Assembly: GCF_045679545.1 (NCBI RefSeq)
Contig: NZ_CP166194.1
Location: forward strand, 1 to 64,000
From: Enterovibrio sp045679545
Lineage (GTDB): Bacteria; Pseudomonadota; Gammaproteobacteria; Enterobacterales; Vibrionaceae
Length of the DNA stretch: 64,000 nt
Direction of reading: 5' to 3'
The notes under the pieces are model-generated. The model did no database searches. It saw nothing but the letters and a program-made list of their open reading frames with translations, and was not told the DNA's origin. Every line of letters begins with the position of its first letter. Position 1 is the stretch's first letter. This document shows positions 52,628 to 61,405 of the stretch, in pieces. The translations under genes and the position numbers were made by a program.

Positions 52628-53683
52628 GTGACTGTATCCATTCAGGGCGCGTTTCCAGCTCGCCGCATGCGCCGTCTGCGCAAACATGACTTTAGCCGTC
52701 GCTTAATGGCAGAAAACCAACTGTCAGCGAGTGATTTGATTTATCCGATGTTTGTTCTGATGGGAAAAAACCGTCGCGAAAGCATTGAATCAATGCCGGG
52801 CATTGAACGCCTTTCCATTGATCTGATGTTGTATGAAGCAGAGTACCTGGCCAAGCTCGGTGTTTCTGCAATCGCGTTGTTCCCTGTTGTGCCGAAAGAG
52901 TTTAAATCGGCCAGTGCCGATGAAGCGCATAACCCTGAAGGGTTGGTTCAGCGTGCCGTGCGCCTGTTGAAAGAGCATGTGCCACAAATTGGCGTGATCA
53001 CTGATGTCGCACTCGACCCATACACCTTGTCTGGTCAGGATGGTTTGACCGACGAAAAGGGTTATGTCCTCAACGACGAAACCACACAAGTGCTGATCCA
53101 GCAGGCACTGTCGCATGCAGAAGCAGGCGCGGACGTAGTGGCACCATCAGACATGATGGACGGTCGAATTGGCGCGATTCGCGAAGCGCTCGAAGAGGCG
53201 GGTTACATTCACACCCAAATTATGGCGTATTCTGCCAAGTATGCGTCAGCCTATTACGGACCGTTTCGTGATGCGGTCGGATCAGCGGCAAACCTGAAAG
53301 GCGGTAACAAGAAAACCTATCAGATGGACCCCGCCAACAGTGACGAAGCCATTCACGAAGTGGCGATGGACATCAATGAAGGCGCAGATATGGTCATGGT
53401 GAAACCGGGCATGCCATATCTGGATGTGGTTCGCCGCGTGAAATCTGAGCTGAAAGTACCAACCTTTGCTTATCAGGTGTCCGGTGAGTACGCGATGCAC
53501 AAAGCGGCTGCGTTAAATGGCTGGCTGAATGAGCGTGAAACCGTGATGGAGTCGCTACTGTGCTTTAAGCGCGCTGGGGCGGACGGTATCTTGACGTATT
53601 TCGCCAAAGACGTTGCGCGTTGGTTGGCCGAAGATCAGCAGATGGATATCCCTGAGTTGCCGAATCAAGAAAGTGCTGAATAG
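52628..53683 (+). CDS. hemB: Delta-aminolevulinic acid dehydratase (porphobilinogen synthase)
   Basis: 351 residues; condenses two ALA to porphobilinogen in haem synthesis. GTG start behind TAAGGAGGA. Catalytic lysines are in YSAKYASAYYGPF (about 203) and MVKPGMPYLD (about 258). The metal-site segment reads DVALDPYTLSGQDG (about 126-139) with Asp/Ala where zinc enzymes have three cysteines, so it belongs to the Mg2+-dependent class, as in Pseudomonas. Followed by a terminator, convergent with asnC. Confidence 0.97.
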   Translation: MTVSIQGAFPARRMRRLRKHDFSRRLMAENQLSASDLIYPMFVLMGKNRRESIESMPGIERLSIDLMLYEAEYLAKLGVSAIALFPVVPKEFKSASADEAHNPEGLVQRAVRLLKEHVPQIGVITDVALDPYTLSGQDGLTDEKGYVLNDETTQVLIQQALSHAEAGADVVAPSDMMDGRIGAIREALEEAGYIHTQIMAYSAKYASAYYGPFRDAVGSAANLKGGNKKTYQMDPANSDEAIHEVAMDINEGADMVMVKPGMPYLDVVRRVKSELKVPTFAYQVSGEYAMHKAAALNGWLNERETVMESLLCFKRAGADGILTYFAKDVARWLAEDQQMDIPELPNQESAE

Positions 53684-53705
53684 GCATTCCGTGCAGTGAT
53701 AGATG

Positions 53706-53736
53706 AAAATGCCAGCAAATTGCTGGCATTTTTGAT
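53706..53736. terminator. hemB/asnC bidirectional terminator
   Basis: AAAATGCCAGCAA / TTGCTGGCATTTTT stem between convergent hemB and asnC. Confidence 0.9.
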
Positions 53737-53764
53737 CTGGCTGAAAGAAAGACCCTCTTCTCGC

Positions 53765-54226
53765 TTAGGGGGTGACATTTCGCTTGATGGGGTTTTGCAG
53801 TGAAATTAGCGTCTCCGTTGACTGCACTTCATCGATGGCTTGCAGCTTATCAATCAGCACGTATTGCAACTCTTCAATCGAGCGGCACATGAGCTTAACA
53901 AAAATGTTGTAGGCCCCTGTGGTGTAATAGGCTTCGACGACTTCATCGAGTTGCTGAAGTTTTTCTATTGCAGAGTGGTAATCGCGCGCGGCGTAGAGAT
54001 TAATGCCAATAAAACAACACACGTCATACCCGAGCGCTTTAGTGTTAACCAGCACTTCTGTTCCCGTAATAATGCCCGCCGTTTTCATTTTTTCTACGCG
54101 AACATGCACTGTCGCAGGACTGACGGAAAAGCGCTTGCCCATTTCGGCATAAGGCACCTTGGCATCTCCCATCAAGGTCTGTAAGATTTGGCGATCTAAA
54201 TCATCTAATTTTGCAATTTCATTCAT
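53765..54226 (-). CDS. asnC: Transcriptional regulator AsnC (Lrp/AsnC family)
   Basis: 153 residues, close to E. coli AsnC (152) along its length. N-terminal HTH: DDLDRQILQTLMGDAKVPYAEMGKRF, SPATVHVRVEKMK; C-terminal RAM ligand domain with CFIGINLYAARDY and AYYTTGAYNIFVKLMCRS. In E. coli it activates the divergent asparagine synthetase asnA. Here the divergent gene is a GGDEF-EAL protein instead, so its target is either elsewhere or changed. Confidence 0.95.
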   Translation of the reverse strand: MNEIAKLDDLDRQILQTLMGDAKVPYAEMGKRFSVSPATVHVRVEKMKTAGIITGTEVLVNTKALGYDVCCFIGINLYAARDYHSAIEKLQQLDEVVEAYYTTGAYNIFVKLMCRSIEELQYVLIDKLQAIDEVQSTETLISLQNPIKRNVTP

Positions 54227-54347
54227 TGGTATTCACTTAACTCCATGTTACCCGCAGTTTCTGTGCATGAAACTTGACCAACTGACAGGCTTGCCAATAG
54301 GGTGTCACAATAATGAAACCCTCAGGAACATTTTAATAATTATTCCT

Positions 54348-57300
54348 ATGCGCCAGATATTTAAGTGGTTCTTACTCGCTTTTTTCTTACTGAATAATGG
54401 CGCCGTCTTAGCAGCCTATCAGGTTCTTGCTGTCCATTCCTATCATCCTGATTTTTTTTGGACTGAGTCACTGGTTGAAGGCATTGAACTCGGTGTTAAA
54501 GACCACGATATCGTTGTCGAGCACACTTACCTCGATACCAAGCGCATCCAGTCAGCAGGCTACATGGAAGCGTTGCGATCGCTCTACCAAACTCGGCTGC
54601 GCGGGCATCACTACGATGCCATTCTCACCACAGACAATGCAGCATTATGGCTGGTGAATGCCTTAGCTGAGGATGTAGGCGATATCCCCGTGGTGTTTTC
54701 AGGCCTAAACATTGCTACCTATCAACCATTTGAAAATATTTCGCGTTTGACGGGCGTGGAAGAATTGATCAATGTGCCGGATAACGTCGCTTTGATTAAA
54801 GCGCTCCACCCTGAAACACAACGCGTGTGGTTAGCGCTTGATGATGCGTACTCCAGCCGTGAATACTGGCAGGCGATCAGTGAACAGCTAGTCGATGCTG
54901 GGGATTTGGGTATTGAGGTAAACCGGCTTCATCAGATGCGTTTCGACGATTTGGTGAATCGTATTGCTGAATTGGAATCCGGCGATGTCGTGTTATTCAT
55001 CTCATATTTCAAAGATGCCGACGGGGCATTCATGAATCATGGTGATTTGCTGACTAAGATCACCGCCTCTGCGACGGTGCCCGTTTACGGCGCAAACAGC
55101 TTTATGCTGCCTTATGGGGTGATAGGCGGCATCATGGTGGATGGCAAACACCATGGTCAGGTTCAAGCACAATTGTTGGCTGAAGCGTTGAGTATGTCAG
55201 CTTCACCGCCCGTTGTTACTGATGCTAATCAGTTGATGTTTGAATACGCCACAGCGAAAGAAAAGCACATTGATCTTACCTTGTTTTCGAATGCAGTGGC
55301 GGTGAATCAACCTCCTTCATTTGTCGTCTCCAATCGAGATGCTATTTTCAGCAGCGTTGCCATTATGTTCATTGCTGGTGTCATCATTGCTGGATTAGCC
55401 AAGCAAATGACTAAGCAAAAGAAAGGCGAGCGTGAACTGGCGCAAAGTCGCGCCCTGTTTAAAGGCGTGTTCGATCAGAGCCACCAATATATTGCTTTGC
55501 TTGATTACCAAGGCCGTGTTATCTCCGCCAATGGTGCGTTTCAACGGGTGTTTCCTCAATGGCGGGCTCGCGAGAATTTACCCCTTTGGCATTGGTCGGA
55601 TTGGCTAAGCAGCGACAGATTAAAGCTGCATATTGAATCGCTGATAGAAGGTCAAACTAGCCGTTTTGAAGCCTGTTTATTGTCAGATCAGCAAAACGAA
55701 GTGATTCTTGATGTGGCGCTTAAAGCGTTGCCCGATCACAGTGATGCCGATGCGCAAATACTGTTTGAAGCCCGAGATGTTAGTCAGCGCAAACTGGCCG
55801 AACAGAAATTACAACGCAGCGAAGTTGAGTACCGCATGCTGTATGAGCAGCAGCCTGTCATGTTGCTGACCATTGATCACCAATCGCGTATTCAGTCAGT
55901 CAACCAGTGTGCAACCGAATGGTTAGGCTTTTCTAAGCGTCATCTGCTTGGGCATAAAGTGACTGATTTTTATGCTGATGACAGTCCACCACCACGTAGT
56001 TTGCTTGGCAGTGCGAATCGGCAACGTTTTGGTATTTGGCGTCGGGAAACTCGATATCGTACCAGCGATGGTCAAGAGCGCTGGATCCGTGAAAGCGTGC
56101 GTTCCACGCAAGTGCAGTCTCAGCTTCTTCTGGTAGGGGAAGACATCACCGAAAATCGTCGAATGGAGCAGCAACTCAGGTATCAGGCACAACATGACTT
56201 CCTTACGGGGTTGTTGAATCGCAGCCACTTCGAAATGTGTCTAGTGGATGCACTAAGTTCGGCCTCTGGCGAGCGTTTTGTACACGCGATGTTCTATATC
56301 GATTTGGATCAGTTCCGCGTGATCAACGACACCGTGGGTCATGAGGCGGGCGACGAAGCCTTAAAGCAAACCGCACAAGCCTTGCGAGAGTTGTTGCCCG
56401 TTGGCGCGACTTTGGCGCGATTAGGTGGCGATGAGTTTGCGGTGATTTGTTATCACTGCGATGAAGAGCAAGCGCTCGTTCAAGGTAAGCAAATCCTTGA
56501 TAGCTTGAGTGAGATGGATTTCTACTGGGATAACACGCGGTTGGCACTGAGTTGCTCGGTGGGTATTCGTATGTTGGACAATACGGCGGGGACACCGCAG
56601 CAGGTGCATGCTCAAGCTGATACAGCCTGCTTTGCCGCCAAACATGATGGTCGCAGCCGGATTCACCTCTATCGTCCGGATGACGAAGAGCTTCGTCGTC
56701 ATGAGCGTGAAATGGCATTTGTGAATAAAATCCATGCTGCGCTCGCCGAAGACAGACTCGAAGTGTATGCCCAGTCGATAGTCAGTGTGTCTTCCAAGCT
56801 GCGCGAAAAACTCTATTTCGAAGTCTTGGTGCGCATGCGTGATCGAGAAGGTAATTACGTGGCACCTGGGCTGTTTATTCCCGCTGCTGAACGCTACAAC
56901 ATGGCGCACCTTATCGATAAAAGAGTCATTGAAAAAACCTTGGGCTGGTTTGAGCGTAACCCTGAATATGTCAATGAAATCGCCATGATCTCAATTAACC
57001 TGTCGGGGCGTTCAATGAGTGATGAAGGCTTCATTGCTTTCCTTATCGATGCACTGACATCGAGCAATGTGCCGAGTTCTTCTATCTGTCTTGAGATCAC
57101 TGAAACTGCCGCCATTGGTAACCTAACCGATGCGATTGAACTGTTTACTAAACTCAAGCAATTGGGTTGCACCATTGCGCTGGATGACTTTGGCTCTGGC
57201 TTATCCTCGTTTGGTTATCTCAAGCGATTGCCGGTCGACATCATTAAAATTGACGGCCAATTTGTTCGTGACATTGCAGAAGATGAAACCGACTACGCCA

Positions 57301-57500
57301 TGGTTCGAGCTATTCACGAATTGGCCACGCAGATGGGCAAGAAGACCGTGGCGGAATTTGTTGAGAACGAAGCCATTTTAACCCGCCTTAAATCTCTGGG
57401 TGTCGATTATGCGCAGGGGTATCATTTCAGTATGCCAAAACCGATGGAGTTACTCATCAAGAGTGAGTCCATACAGCGCGCTCTCGCAACGCAGGAGTAA
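54348..57500 (+). CDS. Periplasmic-sensing PAS-GGDEF-EAL protein
   Basis: 1050 residues. A signal peptide or anchor (about 1-23) precedes a periplasmic domain (about 24-325) like ABC-type substrate-binding sensors (starting VLAVHSYHPDFFWTESLVEG), a membrane helix (about 333-352), two PAS-like domains (about 365-485 and 490-605), GGDEF (about 610-775, intact RLGGDEF at 693) and EAL (about 795-1040). The EAL motif is EVL, and the other catalytic residues are present (INLSG, EITE, DDFGSG, IKIDG, Gln in YAQGYH). No RxxD I-site precedes GGDEF. It could make or degrade c-di-GMP in response to a periplasmic ligand. The frame extends 63 codons upstream into asnC; the start is set by the signal peptide. 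Confidence 0.92.
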   Translation: MRQIFKWFLLAFFLLNNGAVLAAYQVLAVHSYHPDFFWTESLVEGIELGVKDHDIVVEHTYLDTKRIQSAGYMEALRSLYQTRLRGHHYDAILTTDNAALWLVNALAEDVGDIPVVFSGLNIATYQPFENISRLTGVEELINVPDNVALIKALHPETQRVWLALDDAYSSREYWQAISEQLVDAGDLGIEVNRLHQMRFDDLVNRIAELESGDVVLFISYFKDADGAFMNHGDLLTKITASATVPVYGANSFMLPYGVIGGIMVDGKHHGQVQAQLLAEALSMSASPPVVTDANQLMFEYATAKEKHIDLTLFSNAVAVNQPPSFVVSNRDAIFSSVAIMFIAGVIIAGLAKQMTKQKKGERELAQSRALFKGVFDQSHQYIALLDYQGRVISANGAFQRVFPQWRARENLPLWHWSDWLSSDRLKLHIESLIEGQTSRFEACLLSDQQNEVILDVALKALPDHSDADAQILFEARDVSQRKLAEQKLQRSEVEYRMLYEQQPVMLLTIDHQSRIQSVNQCATEWLGFSKRHLLGHKVTDFYADDSPPPRSLLGSANRQRFGIWRRETRYRTSDGQERWIRESVRSTQVQSQLLLVGEDITENRRMEQQLRYQAQHDFLTGLLNRSHFEMCLVDALSSASGERFVHAMFYIDLDQFRVINDTVGHEAGDEALKQTAQALRELLPVGATLARLGGDEFAVICYHCDEEQALVQGKQILDSLSEMDFYWDNTRLALSCSVGIRMLDNTAGTPQQVHAQADTACFAAKHDGRSRIHLYRPDDEELRRHEREMAFVNKIHAALAEDRLEVYAQSIVSVSSKLREKLYFEVLVRMRDREGNYVAPGLFIPAAERYNMAHLIDKRVIEKTLGWFERNPEYVNEIAMISINLSGRSMSDEGFIAFLIDALTSSNVPSSSICLEITETAAIGNLTDAIELFTKLKQLGCTIALDDFGSGLSSFGYLKRLPVDIIKIDGQFVRDIAEDETDYAMVRAIHELATQMGKKTVAEFVENEAILTRLKSLGVDYAQGYHFSMPKPMELLIKSESIQRALATQE

Positions 57501-57530
57501 GCGGCAAGAAGATTTGCCGCTTTCTTTGCT
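57499..57530 (+). terminator. Probable terminator of the GGDEF-EAL gene
   Basis: GCGGCAA (57501-57507), loop GAAGAT, TTGCCGC (57514-57520), then TTTCTTTG. Confidence 0.7.
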
Positions 57531-57587
57531 CCAACTAGGCAGCGCTTGGGGTTATACTCGGCGAGACTAGATAGCCGGAGAACTCAG

Positions 57588-58358
57588 GTGCAGATTGTCT
57601 TAACCTGCGAAGCGCCAACGCGCCAAGACACCCTCGATACCATCGCACAACGCTGGGGCCTCACCCATGACAGCGATGCAACGTTTGCCCTCGTTTTAAC
57701 CGAATCACAGTTAGAGTTGCGTAAACTGGATGAACCCAAGCTGGGTGCCGTTTTCGTTGATCTTATCGGTGGAGCTGTTGGCCATCGCCGTAAATTCGGC
57801 GGTGGTAAAGGGCAGTCAATAGCCAAAGCAGTTGGCCTCAATAAAGGTGCCACGCCAACGGTGCTCGATGCCACGGCGGGCTTGGGCCGCGATGCGTTTG
57901 TATTGGCCTCATTGGGTTGTAAAGTACAAATGGTAGAGCGTCACCCCGTGGTTGCAGCATTGCTTGAAGATGGCTTAGAGCGCGCCAAGTGCGATCCCGA
58001 GATTGGGCATTGGGTCAGAGAGCGCTTGTCTATGGTGCATGCTTCAAGCCATGATGCCTTGAGCCAATTGGTGCAAGATACTGCGCTTGAACGCCCCGAT
58101 GTGGTCTATCTCGACCCGATGTACCCGCACAAGAAAAAATCCGCTTTGGTGAAAAAAGAGATGCGCGTGTTTCAGTCACTTGTCGGTGCTGATCATGATG
58201 CTGATGGCTTGTTTGACCCGGCCTATTTGTTGGCAACCAAACGTGTGGTCGTAAAGCGTCCTGATTATGCTGAGTTCATGGCGGGAAAAACACCGTCTAC
58301 CCAAATTGAAACTAAGAAGAACCGTTTTGATGTTTACGTAAAAGCGGCAATGCGCTGA
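57588..58358 (+). CDS. rsmJ: 16S rRNA m2G1516 methyltransferase
   Basis: 256 residues from GTG 57588, which has GGAG eight bases upstream; an in-frame TTG 42 bases earlier does not match the family start. RsmJ methylates G1516 of 16S rRNA. SAM loop VLDATAGLGRDAFVLASLG (about 92-110), DPMYPHKKKSALVKKEMR (about 180-198) and the substrate segment HRRKFGGGKGQ are typical. Confidence 0.95.
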   Translation: MQIVLTCEAPTRQDTLDTIAQRWGLTHDSDATFALVLTESQLELRKLDEPKLGAVFVDLIGGAVGHRRKFGGGKGQSIAKAVGLNKGATPTVLDATAGLGRDAFVLASLGCKVQMVERHPVVAALLEDGLERAKCDPEIGHWVRERLSMVHASSHDALSQLVQDTALERPDVVYLDPMYPHKKKSALVKKEMRVFQSLVGADHDADGLFDPAYLLATKRVVVKRPDYAEFMAGKTPSTQIETKKNRFDVYVKAAMR

Positions 58359-58411
58359 TCGTACTTGACGGTTAGAAAGATGATCTAGTTATGACTGAGG
58401 AGGGCATAGGG

Positions 58412-58570
58412 TTGGCAAAAACCTTGTGTGATTGGAAAAGCAAAGAGATTGAAAAAGACCTGGCGGCGCTGGCTAAATTGGTCAAAGCTCCTGAATATGT
58501 GTGCCGCAAGTGCGCACGAGTGGCCAATACGAAGAAGGTGCTTTGCAAGCCGATTGATCTTGAGGCTTGA
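58412..58570 (+). CDS. Small Cys-containing protein, possible zinc-binding
   Basis: 52 residues. Start TTG 58412 lies seven bases after a strong GAGGAGGG; ATG 58391 in the same frame gives 59 residues but has no ribosome site. A basic helical part (CDWKSKEIEKDLAALAKLVK) precedes CRKCARVANTKKVLC, a CxxC plus a third Cys, suggesting metal binding. I recall similar short proteins in Vibrio but cannot name a family. Follows rsmJ by 53 bp, perhaps in the same transcript. Confidence 0.7.
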   Translation: MAKTLCDWKSKEIEKDLAALAKLVKAPEYVCRKCARVANTKKVLCKPIDLEA

Positions 58571-58621
58571 TGCTTTCTTCAGATCTCATGTTTATAGTTT
58601 AAACACCCCCTGATCTTGAAA

Positions 58622-58650
58622 ACAAAAACGCCTCCATGCGGAGGCGTCAT
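58622..58650 (-). terminator. Terminator of the 30-residue ORF
   Basis: On the minus strand GACGCCTCC-GCAT-GGAGGCGTTTTTGTTTT: strong stem plus U tract, 18 bp past the stop of the ORF at 58668-58760. Confidence 0.88.
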
Positions 58651-58667
58651 TGGTAATAGGCTTGGGA

Positions 58668-58760
58668 TTACTCCATGCCTTTTACCAGCAGAACTGTCAG
58701 TAAACCGGTAACAACCGAAACCATCAGGCCTGACACAATGATCCAAGGTAACATATCCAT
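58668..58760 (-). CDS. Very small single-TM protein
   Basis: 30 residues: MDMLPWIIVSGLMVSVVTGL, then LTVLLVKGME; a single membrane helix with a short charged C-terminus. Directly followed by a strong terminator in the same orientation, which indicates that this strand is transcribed here. No clear ribosome site upstream (GTGAGC only), so translation is uncertain. It is too short for usual gene calling. Confidence 0.5.
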   Translation of the reverse strand: MDMLPWIIVSGLMVSVVTGLLTVLLVKGME

Positions 58761-58928
58761 GATTCAGCGGGCTCACATTCAAATAAAGGTTTTTGACTAC
58801 AAAAATTTACCTTCCTATTTGATACCAGCTACTTTGCCTTAACAATGGCTGGTAAATAGCCCTTAATGATTATTAACGAATTGAAACATAATGGGTTATT
58901 TTTAAGGCTTTGAGTGAGATTTGTGAAT

Positions 58929-58958
58929 AAAAAAACGCCCGGACGGGCGTTTTTTTGT
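58929..58958. terminator. Terminator of the hemCDXY operon
   Basis: AAAAAACGCCCG-GA-CGGGCGTTTTTTT; symmetric, works for minus-strand hemY. Confidence 0.92.
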
Positions 58959-58970
58959 GCTCAAAATGTT

Positions 58971-60158
58971 TCACTCTTTGTGAGGCAGCGCGAGTTTTAA
59001 TGCTTCACGTGACAGGTGATTGGCTTCGCCTGATTCATTGAGTTTTTCAAGCGTATCAACGAGCCATGCATAGTCAGTCACATCAGCACGAATATCGAGC
59101 GCTTTTTCAAAGTGCTGACGGGCTTCTGCCCATTTTCCTTCGCGGAAGTACAACTGACCCAACGCGCTGTGAGTGACAGGATTGCTTTCGTTGTAGCGCA
59201 ACAGATCCTGCAATTTCAAAATGGCAGGGTGGTAGTCAGGCAATGAGAGCTCAGGCACCAGACCGATCAAGGTTTCATCAGGATGCTTTTTAAGATTCTC
59301 ACGCAAAATAATATAGGCTTCAGAATCGGCATGGCGCGCAATCAATTGTTTGACCAAACAGGCGATCAATGGTGTTTGCTGACGCGCTGCGCGTGACAGG
59401 CTGTTCCAGTGTGCCAGAAGGCCATCGCTGCCTTTTTGTGTGGCGATATGCGCCATTAAACCGCATTCAGCTTTCAGCTCTAATTTGGCGGCTTCTGCGT
59501 CTGAAATGGCTTTTACGCGTTTCAGTGACGGCAGAAGACGGAGCAATGCTTGCCAATCTTGCAGTTTGAGGTAGGTATCTTTAAGTAAATTGAGCAAGAT
59601 AGCGTTACGCGGGTTTGCATCTAACAAGCCTTGCATGCTTGCCAGCGCTTCTTCGTATTGACCCTGACGGAATTGCAATTTTGCACGCGTTAATGAGGTG
59701 GCCAGACTGTCAGTGCCAAAATCAGAAGCTTGCTGCAGGTAGCGATCGCGGTTTTCCACGTCCCCGCGACCTTGTGCGGCTTCCGCCGCGGCTAAATAGT
59801 TGAGCAATGGCGCATCGCTAAATTTGGCACCTTTCACTACCAACTTTTCAGCCTGTTTCCAATCGCCTTCCAGCAGTTTCACCAAGCCCTGGTTTGTTAA
59901 AGAGCGGGCTTTCTTGCTTTTACGGCCAGAAAACCAACCGCGGGTTGAGCTCGAAAACGAGAACAACTTGCGAATGATAAATTCGAGAATGAACAATGCT
60001 GCAAAGGCGGCAATAACAACGATAACCAATGTCGTTAGGCTCATTTCGATGGTTTGATTCGCGGCAGAGATCAGCACATAACCTTGGTTGCCGGCCAAGT
60101 CAGGCCCAACAATCAAACCTGCGATCAGTGCGATAACTAATAGGAGGATTTTGATCAT
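58971..60158 (-). CDS. hemY: HemY, membrane TPR protein of haem operon
   Basis: 395 residues (E. coli 398). Two N-terminal membrane helices (about 1-21 and 40-62) followed by tetratricopeptide repeats, for example the C-terminal GQLYFREGKWAEARQHFEKAL. It is inner-membrane and implicated in protohaem IX handling. Start overlaps the hemX stop (ATGA). Last gene of hemC-hemD-hemX-hemY. Confidence 0.93.
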   Translation of the reverse strand: MIKILLLVIALIAGLIVGPDLAGNQGYVLISAANQTIEMSLTTLVIVVIAAFAALFILEFIIRKLFSFSSSTRGWFSGRKSKKARSLTNQGLVKLLEGDWKQAEKLVVKGAKFSDAPLLNYLAAAEAAQGRGDVENRDRYLQQASDFGTDSLATSLTRAKLQFRQGQYEEALASMQGLLDANPRNAILLNLLKDTYLKLQDWQALLRLLPSLKRVKAISDAEAAKLELKAECGLMAHIATQKGSDGLLAHWNSLSRAARQQTPLIACLVKQLIARHADSEAYIILRENLKKHPDETLIGLVPELSLPDYHPAILKLQDLLRYNESNPVTHSALGQLYFREGKWAEARQHFEKALDIRADVTDYAWLVDTLEKLNESGEANHLSREALKLALPHKE

Positions 60159-61405
60159 TGGCTGCTTTCCCCTGTCGACAATGGCGCCAGATCGCGGCGC
60201 AGGCGATCGGCCAACAAGTCACTGATAAGCTGCTGGCTTTCAAGCGCTTCGGGGTAGCTGACTTCAACGGTTTGCTGGCTCAGCGTTTTTAGCGTGCTGA
60301 CAAAACCTTCAGTAATCTTGGCGTCTTGGTTATAGAAACGTTCTGCCCATTCTTCCGCCGTTTTTAGCGACTCGGCATACAGGCGACCGTTTTGGCGATA
60401 CACCGCCGTGATAGCCTGATCCAGCTTGGCTTTCAGGTTCTCTTGCAAATAGAAAGTTTGCGCAGGCGTTAGCAGTGGCACGACATCACCATCGCGTTTG
60501 CGATAGGTAATAAACTGACTCACAAAATCGCTCATTGACGCTTTCAAGTTTTGTTGCCAATCATCGACGTTGTCAGACACTTTCTCTGGGGCGATTGCTT
60601 CGCCTTCAGGAATAATGGCATTAGCCAGTGGCAGCTTGTCCACTTCTTGTTGCAAGCTGTTTAGTCTGAGCACGATGCCGTCGCGGTCAATGCGCTTAAT
60701 TGCTTTCAGTTGTTGAATGTCTTTTGCCATAGCTTGGCGCAGTGGCGTCAATGAAGGGTCATTCAGCTCTGCAATACGTTGGTCTGCGTTTTCCATCAAT
60801 GTGGTTGCTGTCAGCACGTCATGTTGCAGCCATAATTGGCGGCCTGCTTGGTTGACCAAGTAGTTTGCTTCAGCAAGTAGCCAATCATTTGGGCGACGAC
60901 CTTTAACGTCGGCCAAGGCCGATTGAAGGCTAGCAATGGTTTTGTCCTGCTGATCGATCAGCACTTGTGTGTCTTGTGTGGCTTTTTGTACCGCAGCCAG
61001 AGCTTGCTTGTCACTGTCAGCCAACGCGTTTTTTAGCGCTGAAACCTCAGAATTTAATGCGGCAATGCCTGCATTGTATTGCTGCGATTGTTGGTGACCG
61101 TGATAGTAAAGACCCGCCCCCAGACCAATAACCAGCACAATGGCAAATACGGCCAATCCGCGTCCGCCGTTCTTTTCTTTTACAGGTTTAGCGGGCTGCA
61201 AAGGCTTGGCGGGTTGGGTTTCTTTTGCTGAAGAAGAAGGCGCAGCGGAAGATTTATTCTCTGCGTGAGTTTTATCCGACACCTTAGTGTCGGATTGAGA
61301 AGGAGAGCGAGTGGCTTTGTCAGACGCATTATTCGCCGTGTCTTTTGAGGATGCTGGCGCTGCTGAGTCTTTCTCCGTGCCTGATGGTTTATTCTTGTCT
61401 GTCAT
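60155..61405 (-). CDS. hemX: HemX, membrane protein of haem operon
   Basis: 416 residues. Hydrophilic Ser/Lys/Ala-rich N-terminus (1-78), one membrane helix (about 82-101, GLAVFAIVLVIGLGAGLYY), then a coiled coil and a helical periplasmic domain. Named a uroporphyrinogen methyltransferase in older databases, but no methyltransferase motif is seen. Overlaps hemD by 17 bp and hemY by 4 bp. Confidence 0.92.
   Translation of the reverse strand: MTDKNKPSGTEKDSAAPASSKDTANNASDKATRSPSQSDTKVSDKTHAENKSSAAPSSSAKETQPAKPLQPAKPVKEKNGGRGLAVFAIVLVIGLGAGLYYHGHQQSQQYNAGIAALNSEVSALKNALADSDKQALAAVQKATQDTQVLIDQQDKTIASLQSALADVKGRRPNDWLLAEANYLVNQAGRQLWLQHDVLTATTLMENADQRIAELNDPSLTPLRQAMAKDIQQLKAIKRIDRDGIVLRLNSLQQEVDKLPLANAIIPEGEAIAPEKVSDNVDDWQQNLKASMSDFVSQFITYRKRDGDVVPLLTPAQTFYLQENLKAKLDQAITAVYRQNGRLYAESLKTAEEWAERFYNQDAKITEGFVSTLKTLSQQTVEVSYPEALESQQLISDLLADRLRRDLAPLSTGESSQ

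Noticed and set aside
54159..54347. 63-codon extension of the GGDEF-EAL protein
   Set aside because: Overlaps asnC and would bury the signal peptide; no family support.
58428..58613. 61-codon ORF at the Cys-rich small gene
   Set aside because: Out-of-frame shadow of 58412-58570, which has the ribosome site and conserved-looking cysteines.
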